This document shows, piece after piece, positions 10,980 to 21,563 of a stretch of 64,000 nucleotides of DNA; position 1 is the first letter of the stretch, and each line of letters opens with the position of its first letter. The stretch is from Armigeres subalbatus (lineage: Eukaryota > Arthropoda > Insecta > Diptera > Culicidae). Under the pieces are notes generated by a model, which did no database searches, had not been told where the DNA came from, and saw nothing but the letters and a program-made list of their open reading frames with translations. The position numbers and the translations under genes were made by a program. The stretch is taken from positions 428,109,240-428,173,239 of the forward strand of contig NC_085140.1 in NCBI RefSeq assembly GCF_024139115.2, given 5' to 3'.

Positions 10980-13900
10980 ATTTAGTAGACGTGTCTCTTC
11001 ATTGTTGAATTTCCGTCCGTGAAACCAAGGTTTGTCCTCGATAGTGTTCTGAATTTGATAAAATTTTTGTCCTTTTGTTTCAGCATATAATTTGTACCAG
11101 TTGTTGGCTTCATTATTCATTTGTTTTCTTATTTTCCAGCTTGCATCCTTGTCGCTTAGCTTATTGGGTATTGTGGTGGCCTCTCCAGTCCCATGTTTGG
11201 CCAATCGATCGGCGATTTCATTCCCTTCCAAGTTTACGTGACTCGGCACCCATTGTATGCTGGTGTTCCACTGTGTTGCCTTTTCCAGAATGTCCCGCAT
11301 GATGTCCATTCTGAAGATCTCGTCTTGTGCGCTCAGCAGTAGTAAGCATGATGATTTGGAATCCGTAAGTACTACGTAATCGTATACTTTATGTTGGTCG
11401 ATAATTTTAAGTGCCGTATGTATAGCGATCATCTCTGCTGATGTTACACTAGTTTCGTTCTGGAGCTTATATGAGTGTCTTGTTTTCGTTTTTTCATCGT
11501 AGATGCCTATTCCACATGCATCTCCATTTTTTGAAGCATCAGTGTACATCTTTGGACGGTTCCTGTATTTGCCGTTCACCGTGTACAGTGCTAGTTGCTT
11601 CATTTGCACAGTGCTACAATTTATTTTGGTCGCAGTCATCCCTTCCAGCTCGATCCCGATTTCTACATTCGTCTGCTCTCCATTAGTTCTGATCGTTAAT
11701 ATTTCAAATGTACCTCGATGCTTCAGATATATGTTTTCCATATAGGAGTTCCTGTCTGGGTCATCATCTCAAGTTCTTCAACTGTCTAGCTATGACATTG
11801 TTGGTCACAATGCATCTTATAATTTCCTTAGCTGTTAGGTATTCTTGTCGATATTGCATCGGCTGTTGGGTGGATATTGCTAATAGTGTGTTGATTGGCG
11901 TCGTCGTCCTCGAACAACCAGTTGCTTTCCGTAAGCATTGGTAGTTTGCAATAACGATTCGGTTTTTGTTAGTCTTCGCTGCGTTGTGCATGATAGTACC
12001 TCCAAACTCAAAAACGCTCCGGATCAAAGATTGGTATATCGTTAACATAGATTGTGGATGTCCTCCGTGCCGTATTCCACTAATTACTTTAAGCATGTTA
12101 GCCTCTCGTTAATGTTTTGGGTGGTTTCGCAAATATGTGATCCGAAATTCAACGATCTGTCTAATTGCACGCCTAGGTACCGATGGACACGGACAGTCTC
12201 CAGATCATTGTCGTTGATTTTAATGTCTATTTTTCGGTCACCAGCGATGAATATCATCGCCTTCGTTTTATCGGAATTGATTTTCAGATTGAGCTCCGCA
12301 GCTGCTGCTGAAAATGCATCCAAATATCTCTGCCCTCGCTGGTTAACTTCTTGCAAGTCTCGACCTCTTATCAGGATGCCGAAATCATCAGCATATTGGA
12401 CCAAGGTCACCCCTTCGTGTTTGATGTCGTGTAATCCACTTGTGTAGACATTAAATAGAGTTGGTGACATGACGTCTCCTTGGGGAAGTCCATCGCTGAT
12501 CTGCCTACTTATCTCCTTCTCGTTTACTCGGATGCTAATTTGTCGATTTCGGAGAAACTCTGTTACCCAGGAGCATAGTTCTAAAGGTACACCTTTTTCG
12601 ACCATGATTTCTTCAAGTTTCTGGGACTTGACGGTATTAAATGCATTCGATAGGTCAACAAATATTGCACCCACTACAAGGTTTTGCCTTTTGGCGGCTT
12701 TAACTTCATTTACCACGAAAGACAAACATGTTGTAGTTGATAGGCCTCTTCTGAAACCAAAGGACGTGTCTGGTATTATTTTATGTTTCTCTAGGTAATC
12801 TTGCATCTTCCCTAGCACTGCTGAATTCATAACTTTAGTCAACGTGGGCACGAGTGATATCGGTCTCTTCCCTTGTAGAGTGTGTTGCGGTTTCCCAGGT
12901 TTCGGTATAGCTACAATCGTAATGGTTTTCATGGATAAAGGTAGGTACAGGTTTCGCCACATACCGTTGAGGTCCTGAATTATGTTTGAAACGATGCTCG
13001 GGTGCAATTTTCTCAACATATCGTACGTTACCTTGTCTTGTCCCGGAGCCGTGTTCTTCTTTCGACTAATGATGTTGCTCCATGTCTCTTGGTCAATAAG
13101 GTCGTATGAAGGTGTTGTACCATAATCTCCTGGGTACCTCACTTCGTGTAGGCCGAAGTGTTGATCCAGGAACTCCTGTGCTAACCGTTCATCCTCGTGG
13201 ACGATGTTGTTCTCTCTCCTGCATTTAGCTTTGCCAGTCAGCCTATTGATTTTATTCCATAATTCCTTAGATGACAGGAACGGAGATATTTGCTGAGGAA
13301 ATTCTTCTATTTTCTGTTTTATTTCCTCTCGCTTACGTTTTTGGAATATAGCAGCTTTCCTTTTCAGTATCATTAGATTTTCTAATGATGACTGTCTGTT
13401 GAACACCCTCCTAGCATCTCTTTTCTCCAACCATGCCTGTTCTACTGTTTCACACCACCAGAACTTTGGAGTGTGAGTGTTTTTTGTTCTACTTCCTTTT
13501 TGTATTTTCTTCACCGCCTGTTGCAAACCGAAGACTGTGTTTACATTACGTAGCTCTGTGATTTCCTGTGCTATTTTCTTTTTATTGTAGATATACTGCT
13601 CCCTGTTGTCCTCGGTGTCCAATCGAATCTCTATGGCTAAATGGTGACTTCCGCCAATACTATAATCCATTGTTTTCCAAGCGAAATCCGTTGAGATACC
13701 AGGTGTACATAATGTCAGGTCTATCGCCGATGGTTGTCTGTTAATTCCGATTGGTACGTGTGTATTCGACCCATCATTCAATAAAACAAATTCGCTATTT
13801 GCAATTATGTCGGCCAAAATGGTCCCTTTCCTGTCATTGGACGTGTTGCCCCATAACTCATGGTGTGCGTTCCAGTCTCCTCCTACTAGAACCCTTCGTT

Positions 13901-14300
13901 CGTTTCTTAAGCTGTCGAGTATCTTTGTGGCATCATCTTCAAAAGCGCCTACCGTTATAGAGGGACTAAAATAAACAGACACTACCACTAAATTGAGCTT
14001 CAGCACTCTGATTGCCACTGCTTGGGTGTATTTATTGAGTGCTGGAAGTTGCATGGGTTGATAAGCAAGGTCGTTCCGGAGATAGATGGCTGCTCCTCCA
14101 TAGCCATCGTCTCGTGAGCTCAATATACGATGGTATTTCGATATGTTGTATTTGTTTGTATTTTCTAATTCCAACGATGTCCATGTTTCCGATAGAATTG
14201 CTGCTACGTAATTTCCTTGACGTAGCACTCGGGATAGTTCTTCTTTATTTTTGTTCACTGACTGAATGTTACATTGTATTATTTTATTCCATTTATCCAT
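10980..14300 (-). pseudogene. I-clade LINE ORF2 (copy 1): endonuclease, reverse transcriptase, RNase H
   Basis: Encodes the replication protein of an RNase H-bearing non-LTR retrotransposon. In order, an apurinic-type endonuclease (GGDWNAHHELWG near 13870) and a reverse transcriptase (FVDLSNAFNTV, LPQGDVMSPTLFN, YADD near 12390). RNase H follows (MYTDASKNG and VLTDSK motifs, then WVPSHV). The likely ATG is at 14300. The frame is open to about 12090, where one base missing relative to copy 2 shifts it. A second small deletion near 11760 breaks it again. The 3' end is truncated at 10980, so the C-terminal Cys-rich segment and the 3' tail seen in copy 2 are absent. Not functional as read. Confidence 0.85.
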
Positions 14301-14362
14301 TTCTGCTTTATTTATTGTTTTCACTAATTGTTTCCCTTTCCTTTTATTTTACTCTTTTTCTC

Positions 14363-15718
14363 TACACAATCACTCATTCCAAACCGAGATGTTCTTTCGA
14401 CCACTTTTTTAACTTTTCTGCCATTTCACTATCACTTCCTCCTGGACTATGAAGTCCGTGTAGAACATCATGATAACGCTATTTATTCGCTGCGTGACCT
14501 CTTGCCTTTTCTTTCAAGATTAACTATTTTTCGTTTTCACTGGTCTTGTGTGTGTTGTGCAATCCTACCCCCGCCGTCGAGGGAAACTGGTCTGCTCCTT
14601 TAGGCTTCGCACCATTGATCCTGGGATCGTCGCCAATTCTCGGTCTTTTGTTTTGCCTGCTTACATTTCGTTCCTCTTCCTTTGTTGTATGTTGGGGTGC
14701 ATTCATAACTGTCTTGTGATGTCCTTCGTTTTGTCTGGGTCGTTGCAGTTTCTGGCTGTGGCCATTTGCAACTGTGTTAGCAAAGGTATCGTTTATGGTT
14801 GGGAATTCTTCCAGTTTGCTCAAAGGTTCGTAATAATTGGAAATCCTGGCAGGTATCATTCTCCTCGCTTCCAGTTGTGTTAAATTCTGCTTTGACATGA
14901 TGGACTTCACTGCCTTTTGGCGCTGTGTTTCATCGCAAGTTGTTGCCCCGGACCGGTGTGATTCAGACTTGCAGTAGATGCATTTTTGCTGTTGTTCACA
15001 GTCGTTGTACTCCTCGCTGTCCTCATATGTTTTTCCACAGTAGCTACATCTTTACCTTCTTTTGCAGTTTTCAGTCCTGTGACCGTACCGCAGACATTTT
15101 GCACAGAAGACTAATTTTTGTGCAAACAGGTGTAGGGCAACAAAAAAGTTTAACACTATCCGGAAACTCTTTGGAGCGGAATGTTACACTTACTCGTAAA
15201 CTTTGCATCTTGCTTCCGTCAACATACCTGTGCAGTCGTTTGACACTCATTACTGGTACTCTCGATTGAACGTCCTCCAATATTTCGTCTTCCGTTATGT
15301 TGAGCGGTATGCCAGCAATAACGCCTGTGATGCTGATGACATGACGTGGTACATATGCTCTGTATACGCCGTTGCCGGCGTTGATAGTTGTCACTAGTTG
15401 ATTAGCCTTCTCATAGTTCATGAGAATGGCGATTACCTTATGCTTTCCTGCATACTGCAACTCTTGTATGTTGTTGTTCATACCTTGGATTTTCCTCAAG
15501 TATGAGCCGAGTGTGTATTTGTTGATGGATGTCTTCTCACTAATGATCTTGAGCTCAATGAATACTCTGTATGGTCCGCTGTCATTCCTGTGATTTTTTC
15601 CGTATTTTTGTTCGTCAGCGTCGGATTGGTGTTAGTGTTGGTATCTCCTCGCGTTTCCATATTCCAACTAGTACTCCACTCATTCTCCTCCATCTGGTGG
15701 TGTGCCACCAGTAGCCAT
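14363..15718 (-). pseudogene. I-clade LINE ORF1 (copy 1), broken
   Basis: Counterpart of the intact ORF1 at 20102-21499: a nucleic-acid-binding gag-like protein with three CCHC knuckles. Copy 1 is damaged in at least three places. A 13-bp-scale difference near 15590 removes the SYQYVR segment, about 8 bp are lost near 15130 just before the zinc knuckles, and a 6-bp deletion near 14525 creates a stop. The likely start is the ATG at 15718. Spacing to ORF2 is about 60 bp, as in copy 2. Confidence 0.8.
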
Positions 15719-16739
15719 TTTGTATCCCACCACTGCACTCGTTTTCTTTTCTTCTTCTCTTTTTTTAATCTTCTTCACTTCAAAGATGGCGAATTCTTTC
15801 CGGCGTTGCCGTGGCGTCCTCTCGCCTTTCAAATTTAACTATTTCACTGCACTTCCAAGTTTTCACCAATCTCTTCTTGATATTCACTAATTTATACAAT
15901 CTCCCCAACTCGCGTGATCACTTTTCCTAAACTTTAATTTCCACGGAAATCTACGAAAAAACTATCTGATCGCGAAGTACGTGTCGACCGACCGACGTTT
16001 ACCTATCGAATGAAATCCCCATCAAAAAGTTGACCCCCTTTCGGTGGGCCAAAACTGTTATAACGAGCGTCGGGAACATCGTTCTGTCATTCTCAAATGT
16101 AAACAAATACCATATGATCAGAAAATTAGAACACTTTGTTTCAAAGAGTACAAAGGTCAGGATAGACAACCCATGTGTGGAGAAATTCAGTTTTAGAATG
16201 CATATATTTTAAACATTATCGAGATACGGAAGATAATGTCCGATAACAAATCTCTTTTGCGCTTCTCACAACAATGGACAAGATATAAAATCAATATCAA
16301 TATTTTCTTTATCTAAAACAGCTATTTTCAGGCGATTTTGTAACAATTTTTTTTTTCTACCGATTACTAGTATCGAAAATGAAATGATCCTAAAACTGGT
16401 TCAATAAGTTTGTGTATGAATTGAAGAAAATTGCAGTTTTTTCAAAAAGTGTTAATTAAGATGTCGTTTAAAACTGTACTACATTAGAAACTAATCTGTA
16501 AATATGCAGTTTTCGGTTTTTCCAAAAGGATGGCGAGGGGTACACCAATGTTGGTTTTCAAGTTTCAAAAATGAGTTGCGAAATGAAATGAGAAAAAAAA
16601 AACCAAACAGTTTTCAAAATTAAGTTTTATTATTGACTAGATGTCATTCTTGTTAATACTTTTATTCTGCAATGTTGCAATGTTGAATATATGTATATCC
16701 TCTAACCTTAATCATTATCAGAAAAATATATTAAGCTCG

Positions 16740-17322
16740 TTTAGTGGAATGTATTAAACCGTCTAAGACGAATTAAGTACTGTCCATTTAATTCCACCAG
16801 TTAGTTTTCGTTATCTTTGCAGATACGTATTTCGACCACAACTGTGTGGTCGTCTTCAGTGTCTTGTACTTGACTCGACTTTAGATCTAAGGTAGCAGAG
16901 CATGTGTATAAGGAAAATCACCCAATTACGGCATCAAATATTAAAATCTTAAGAAATGTCTCTTCCCCATGGAAACTCGATGTAGCTGAGAGTTTGGAAA
17001 TCCACCGACAGGTACAAACAGCGCTGTTGAATAAGGATCAGGGAAATGGCAGCTCTTGGCTCTTCAAGTTTCTACCTAAACAATAAAGTAATTTACTGTA
17101 TAGGTAAATAAAGTAGGCAAATAAGATTAGATTAGGTACCTAGCGTAGTATAAATAGTGTAAGTTGCGATTGTTTTCTTCAAGTCGAGTCAAGTACAAGA
17201 CACTGAAGACGACCACACAGTTGTGGTCGAAATACGTATCTGCAAAGATAACGAAAACTAACTGGTGGAATTAAATGGACAGTACTTAATTCGTCTTAGA
17301 CGGTTTAATACATTCCACTAAA
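16740..17322 (+). mobile_element. Truncated Penelope-like element with inverted terminal repeats
   Basis: A terminal repeat in direct orientation (17182-17322) follows an open frame at 16904-17086, and an inverted copy of the same repeat (16740-16880) precedes it. Inverted partial terminal repeats upstream are a known habit of Penelope elements. The repeat begins GTCGAGTCAAGTAC and ends with GTCTTAGACGG then CATTCCACTAAA. It is the centre of the large inverted repeat. Family assignment is inference from architecture and the open frame. Confidence 0.45.
16904..17086 (+). pseudogene. Probable C-terminus of a Penelope-type endonuclease protein
   Basis: Sixty codons ending in a stop, with the run NIKILRNVSSPWKLD, then ESLEIHRQ, LLNKDQGNGSSWLF. 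The pattern of a lysine/leucine-rich strand, an ESLEI helix and LNxDxG close to the C-terminus matches what I recall of the last part of GIY-YIG endonuclease domains of Penelope-like elements. The GIY-YIG core itself is missing, so the copy is 5'-truncated. The call is tentative; a search with the 60 residues would settle it. Confidence 0.4.
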
Positions 17323-17389
17323 CGAGCTTAATATATTTTTCTGATAATGATTAAGGTTAGAGGATATACATATATTCAACATTGCAACA

Positions 17390-19151
17390 TCTATATATAT
17401 AAAAACCAATCTATGTATGTATGTTCGCTAACTACTTCTGAACCACTTGGCCGATTTCAACCAAATTTGGTACAGACATTCTCTATCCTCAGAGGAAGTT
17501 AACAAAGGGGTGGGATGGTCATGTAGAAAAGGGGAGGGGTGGTGGGAGGGTTTTGTTCAGAAAACGAACAATTCTGTGTAACTTTCAACTCCCAGGACCG
17601 ATTTCAACCAAATTTGGTACAGACATTCTCTATCCTCAGAGGAAGTTAACAAAGGGGTGGGATGGTCATGTAGAAAAGGGGAGGGTGGTGGGAGGGTTTT
17701 GTTCAGAAAACGAACAATTCTGTGTAACTTTCAACTCCCAGGACCGATTTCAACCAAATTTTGTACACATATTCACTACGAGGAGGTAATCATATGGGAG
17801 GGATTTGGGAAAGGGAGGGGTCTGGAGGAGGGGTTTTGTTTAGAAAACGGGCAATTCAAAGTAAATCATGAACCCCTGTACCGATTTCAACCAAATTTGG
17901 TACACACATTCTACATCATAAGGAAAAGATAACAAAGGGGATGGGATGGTCATTGGAAAAAGGGAGGGTATAGGGGAGGTGTTGTCTTTGGAAAACGAGC
18001 AACTCAGTGTAACTCCCAACCCCAGGACCGATTTCAATCAAATTTTGTACACATATTCACTATGAGGAGCCGATCGTACGGGAGGGAAATTTGGATAAGG
18101 GGGTAGGGGTCTGAAGGGAGGGTATTGTTCAGAAAACGGGCAATTTAGTGTAACTTCTGAACCCCTGTACCGATTTCAACCAAATTTGGTACACACATTT
18201 TCTATCCCTAGGAGAAGATAACAAAGGGGGTGAAATGGCCGTTGAGAAAAGAGGAAGGGTAAAGGAAAGCGGTTGTCTTTAGAAAACGGGCAATTCAGTG
18301 TAACTCCTGACCCCAGGACCAATTCTAAGCAGATTAAATGATTAAATCATTCAACTCTATGATTAAAGATTATGATTAATGAATTATAATTTTTTGAAAA
18401 TGATGACTGATAATGATTAATGATTAAATTCATTTTTGACAATAATTAACGATTATGAATAATAGATGAAAAAACCGTTGGATTATGATTAACGATTACC
18501 GATCGTGATTAAATGTTGACACACTATGTGTATGGTTAATGATTAACGATCGATATGATTAATGATTGATGATTATGAATGATCAAATTGCATAGTGATC
18601 CATAATCGAGTAACCTTTATTCCAAATTTTAAAAGGTATGATAATTATATGATAATGATTCAAGATTAATAAATAAAAGCAAGGTATGCAATGATCCAAT
18701 GTTCCAGCATAACTTCTGTACCCCTTGCCCGATTTCAACCAAATTTGGAACAAACATTCTTTTTCTTAAGAAGGCGAAGATGACAGGGATCGATCAACTC
18801 AACACTTCATCGAAATCATGGTTTGCCCAGAGAAAAGCAATGATTAAAGTGTTTCCTTCTGGACGGTAAATGTGATCATTTCTTTAAAATAGACGTTTTT
18901 CCGGAATAAGGCATCGGTGTATGTTTTTCCTTCTTTAGAAATAGACGTTTGCCCGGAATAAAGCGATTTTGGGTTTGATCCCATTTTCAAAATCAGTCAA
19001 TGTTTTCAAATGTAATCTACCTTCTTTTAATCAAATGATGAAATATCAATAAGAAAACACAATTATCCTTTTGACCTATTCCAATTCCGATGGTGAAAAA
19101 AACTGCGAATTAAACTGGCAACTCCGAGCAAGGCCGGGTACATAAAGCTAG
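17390..19151 (+). mobile_element. Non-autonomous Helitron, copy A (1762 bp)
   Basis: Begins TCTATATATATAAAAACC and ends GGGTACATAAAGCTAG, with A at 17389 and T at 19152 and no target duplication. The interior carries six degenerate tandem units of about 146 bp, each starting CCGATTTCAACCAAATTTGG. A block rich in ATGATTAA words follows at about 18340-18640. The unoccupied site is readable in the other arm between 16672 and 16673. No Rep/helicase is encoded, so it is non-autonomous. Copy B is at 49715-51623. Confidence 0.88.
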
Positions 19152-20101
19152 TTGCAGAATAAAAGTATTAACAAGAATGACATCTAGTCAATAATAAAAC
19201 TTTATTTTGAAAACTGTTTGGTTTTTTTTCTCATTTCATTTCGCAACTCATTTTTGAAACTTGAAAACCAACATTGGTGTACCCCTCGCCATCCTTTTGG
19301 AAAAACCGAAAACTGCATATTTACAGATTAGTTTCTAATGTAGTACAGTTTTAAACGACATCTTAATTAACACTTTTTGAAAAAACTGCAATTTTCTTCA
19401 ATTCATACACAAACTTATTGAACCGGTTTTAGGATCATTTCATTTTCGATACTAGTAATCGTAGAAAAAAAAAATGTTACAAAATCGCCTGAAAATAGCT
19501 GTTTTAGATAAAGAAAATATTGATATTGATTTTATATCTTGTCCATTGTTGTGAGAAGCGCAAAAGAGATTTGTTATCGGACATTATCTTCCGTATCTCG
19601 ATAATGTTTAAAATATATGCATTCTAAAACTGAATTTCTCCACACATGGGTTGTCTATCCTGACCTTTGTACTCTTTGAAACAAAGTGTTCTAATTTTCT
19701 GATCATATGGTATTTGTTTACATTTGAGAATGACAGAACGATGTTCCCGACGCTCGTTATAACAGTTTTGGCCCACCGAAAGGGGGTCAACTTTTTGATG
19801 GGGATTTCATTCGATAGGTAAACGTCGGTCGGTCGACACGTACTTCGCGATCAGATAGTTTTTTCGTAGATTTCCGTGGAAATTAAAGTTTAGGAAAAGT
19901 GATCACGCGAGTTGGGGAGATTGTATAAATTAGTGAATATCAAGAAGAGATTGGTGAAAACTTGGAAGTGCAGTGAAATAGTTAAATTTGAAAGGCGAGA
20001 GGACGCCACGGCAACGCCGGAAAGAATTCGCCATCTTTGAAGTGAAGAAGATTAAAAAAAGAGAAGAAGAAAAGAAAACGAGTGCAGTGGTGGGATACAA
20101 A
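19152..20101 (+). other. 5' flank and likely 5' UTR of LINE copy 2
   Basis: Shared with 15719-16672 in reverse. The 5' end of the LINE itself cannot be placed exactly because the inverted duplication carries flanking DNA along. The GC-richer stretch from about 19800 (ACGTCGGTCGGTCGACACGT) is the best candidate for the LINE promoter and leader. Confidence 0.5.
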
Positions 20102-21499
20102 ATGGCTACTGGTGGCACACCACCAGATGGAGGGGAGAATGAGTGGAGTACTAGTTGGAATATGGAAACGCGAGGAGATACCAACACTAACACCAATCCG
20201 ACGCTGACGAACAAAAATACGGAAAAAATCAGCTACCAATACGTCAGGAATGACAGCGGACCATACAGAGTATTCATTGAGCTCAAGATCATTAGTGAGA
20301 AGACATCCATCAACAAATACACACTCGGCTCATACTTGAGGAAAATCCAAGGTATGAACAACAACATACAAGAGTTGCAGTATGCAGGAAAGCATAAGGT
20401 AATCGCCATTCTCATGAACTATGAGAAGGCTAATCAACTAGTGACAACTATCAACGCCGGCAACGGCGTATACAGAGCATATGTACCACGTCATGTCATC
20501 AGCATCACAGGCGTTATTGCTGGCATACCGCTCAACATAACGGAAGACGAAATATTGGAGGACGTTCAATCGAGAGTACCAGTAATGAGTGTCAAACGAC
20601 TGCACAGGTATGTTGACGGAAGCAAGATGCAAAGTTTACGAGTAAGTGTAACATTCCGCTCCAAAGAGCTTCCGGATAGTGTTAAACTGTTTTGTTGCCC
20701 TACAAGAGTTTACCCGTTTGCACAAAGATTAGTCTTCTGTGCAAAATGTCTGCGGTACGGTCACAGGACTGAAAACTGCAAAGGAAGGCAAAGATGTAGC
20801 AACTGTGGAAAAACACATGAGGACAGCGAGGAGTACAACGACTGTAAACAACAGCAAAAATGCATCTACTGCAAGTCTGAATCACACCGGTCCGGGGCAA
20901 CAACTTGCGATGAAACACAGCGCCAAAAGGCAGTGAAGTCCATCATGTCAAAGCAGAATTTAACACAACTGGAAGCGAGGAGAATGATACCTGCCAGGAT
21001 TTCCAATTATTACGAACCTTTGAGCAAACTGGAAGAATTCCCAACCATAAACGATACCTTTGCTAACACAGTTGCAAATGGCCACAGCCAGAAACTGCAA
21101 CGACCCAGACAAAACGAAGGACATCACAAGACAGTTATGAATGCACCCCAACATACAACAAAGGAAGAGGAACGAAATGTAAGCAGGCAAAACAAAAGAC
21201 CGAGAATTGGCGACGATCCCAGGATCAATGGTGCGAAGCCTAAAGGAGCAGACCAGTTTCCCTCGACGGCGGGGGTAGGATTGCACAACGCACACAAGAC
21301 CAGTGAAAGCGAAAAATGGAATCAGTTAATTTTGAAAGAAAAGGCAGCGGCTCAACAAGAGGCCACGCAGCGAATAAATAGCGTTATCATGAAGTTCTAC
21401 ACGGACTTCATAGTCCAGGAGGGAAGTGATAGTGAAATGGCAGAAAAGTTCAAAAAGTGGTCGAAAGAACATCTCGGTTTGGAATCAGTGATTGTGTAG
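20102..21499 (+). CDS. I-clade LINE ORF1 protein (copy 2), intact
   Basis: A gag-like RNA-binding protein of about 465 residues that would coat the LINE RNA. I take the ATG at 20102 (MATGGTPPDGG) as the start; the frame is open upstream to 19988 but only with a TTG. The N-terminal half is a mixed alpha/beta region. Three cysteine knuckles follow at about residues 213-280: FCAKCLRYGHRTENC, CSNCGKTH and CIYCKSESH. The C-terminal third is polar and basic. ORF2 starts 64 bp downstream. The frame is uninterrupted, unlike copy 1. Confidence 0.82.
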   Translation: MATGGTPPDGGENEWSTSWNMETRGDTNTNTNPTLTNKNTEKISYQYVRNDSGPYRVFIELKIISEKTSINKYTLGSYLRKIQGMNNNIQELQYAGKHKVIAILMNYEKANQLVTTINAGNGVYRAYVPRHVISITGVIAGIPLNITEDEILEDVQSRVPVMSVKRLHRYVDGSKMQSLRVSVTFRSKELPDSVKLFCCPTRVYPFAQRLVFCAKCLRYGHRTENCKGRQRCSNCGKTHEDSEEYNDCKQQQKCIYCKSESHRSGATTCDETQRQKAVKSIMSKQNLTQLEARRMIPARISNYYEPLSKLEEFPTINDTFANTVANGHSQKLQRPRQNEGHHKTVMNAPQHTTKEEERNVSRQNKRPRIGDDPRINGAKPKGADQFPSTAGVGLHNAHKTSESEKWNQLILKEKAAAQQEATQRINSVIMKFYTDFIVQEGSDSEMAEKFKKWSKEHLGLESVIV

Positions 21500-21563
21500 A
21501 GAAAAAAGAGTAAAATAAAAGGAAAAGGGGAAACAAATAGTGAAAACAATAAATAAAGCAGAA

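Larger units (their letters stand above)
10980..16880 (-). repeat. Left arm of a ~5.9-kb inverted repeat
   Basis: This arm is the reverse complement of 17182-24882 minus the Helitron at 17390-19151. It carries LINE copy 1, about 650 bp of 5' flank and the inverted half of the Penelope-like terminal repeat. Identity is very high wherever I compared; most differences are single-base changes or small indels. The arm ends at 10980, where AGTAGACGTG is repeated 16 bp apart at the truncation point. Confidence 0.85.

Noticed and set aside
11075..14603. Plus-strand open frames opposite LINE copy 1
   Set aside because: Antisense shadows of the reverse transcriptase, endonuclease and RNase H frames.
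17553..18037. Repeated glycine-rich open frames
   Set aside because: Generated by the tandem units of the Helitron; the same frames recur in copy B.
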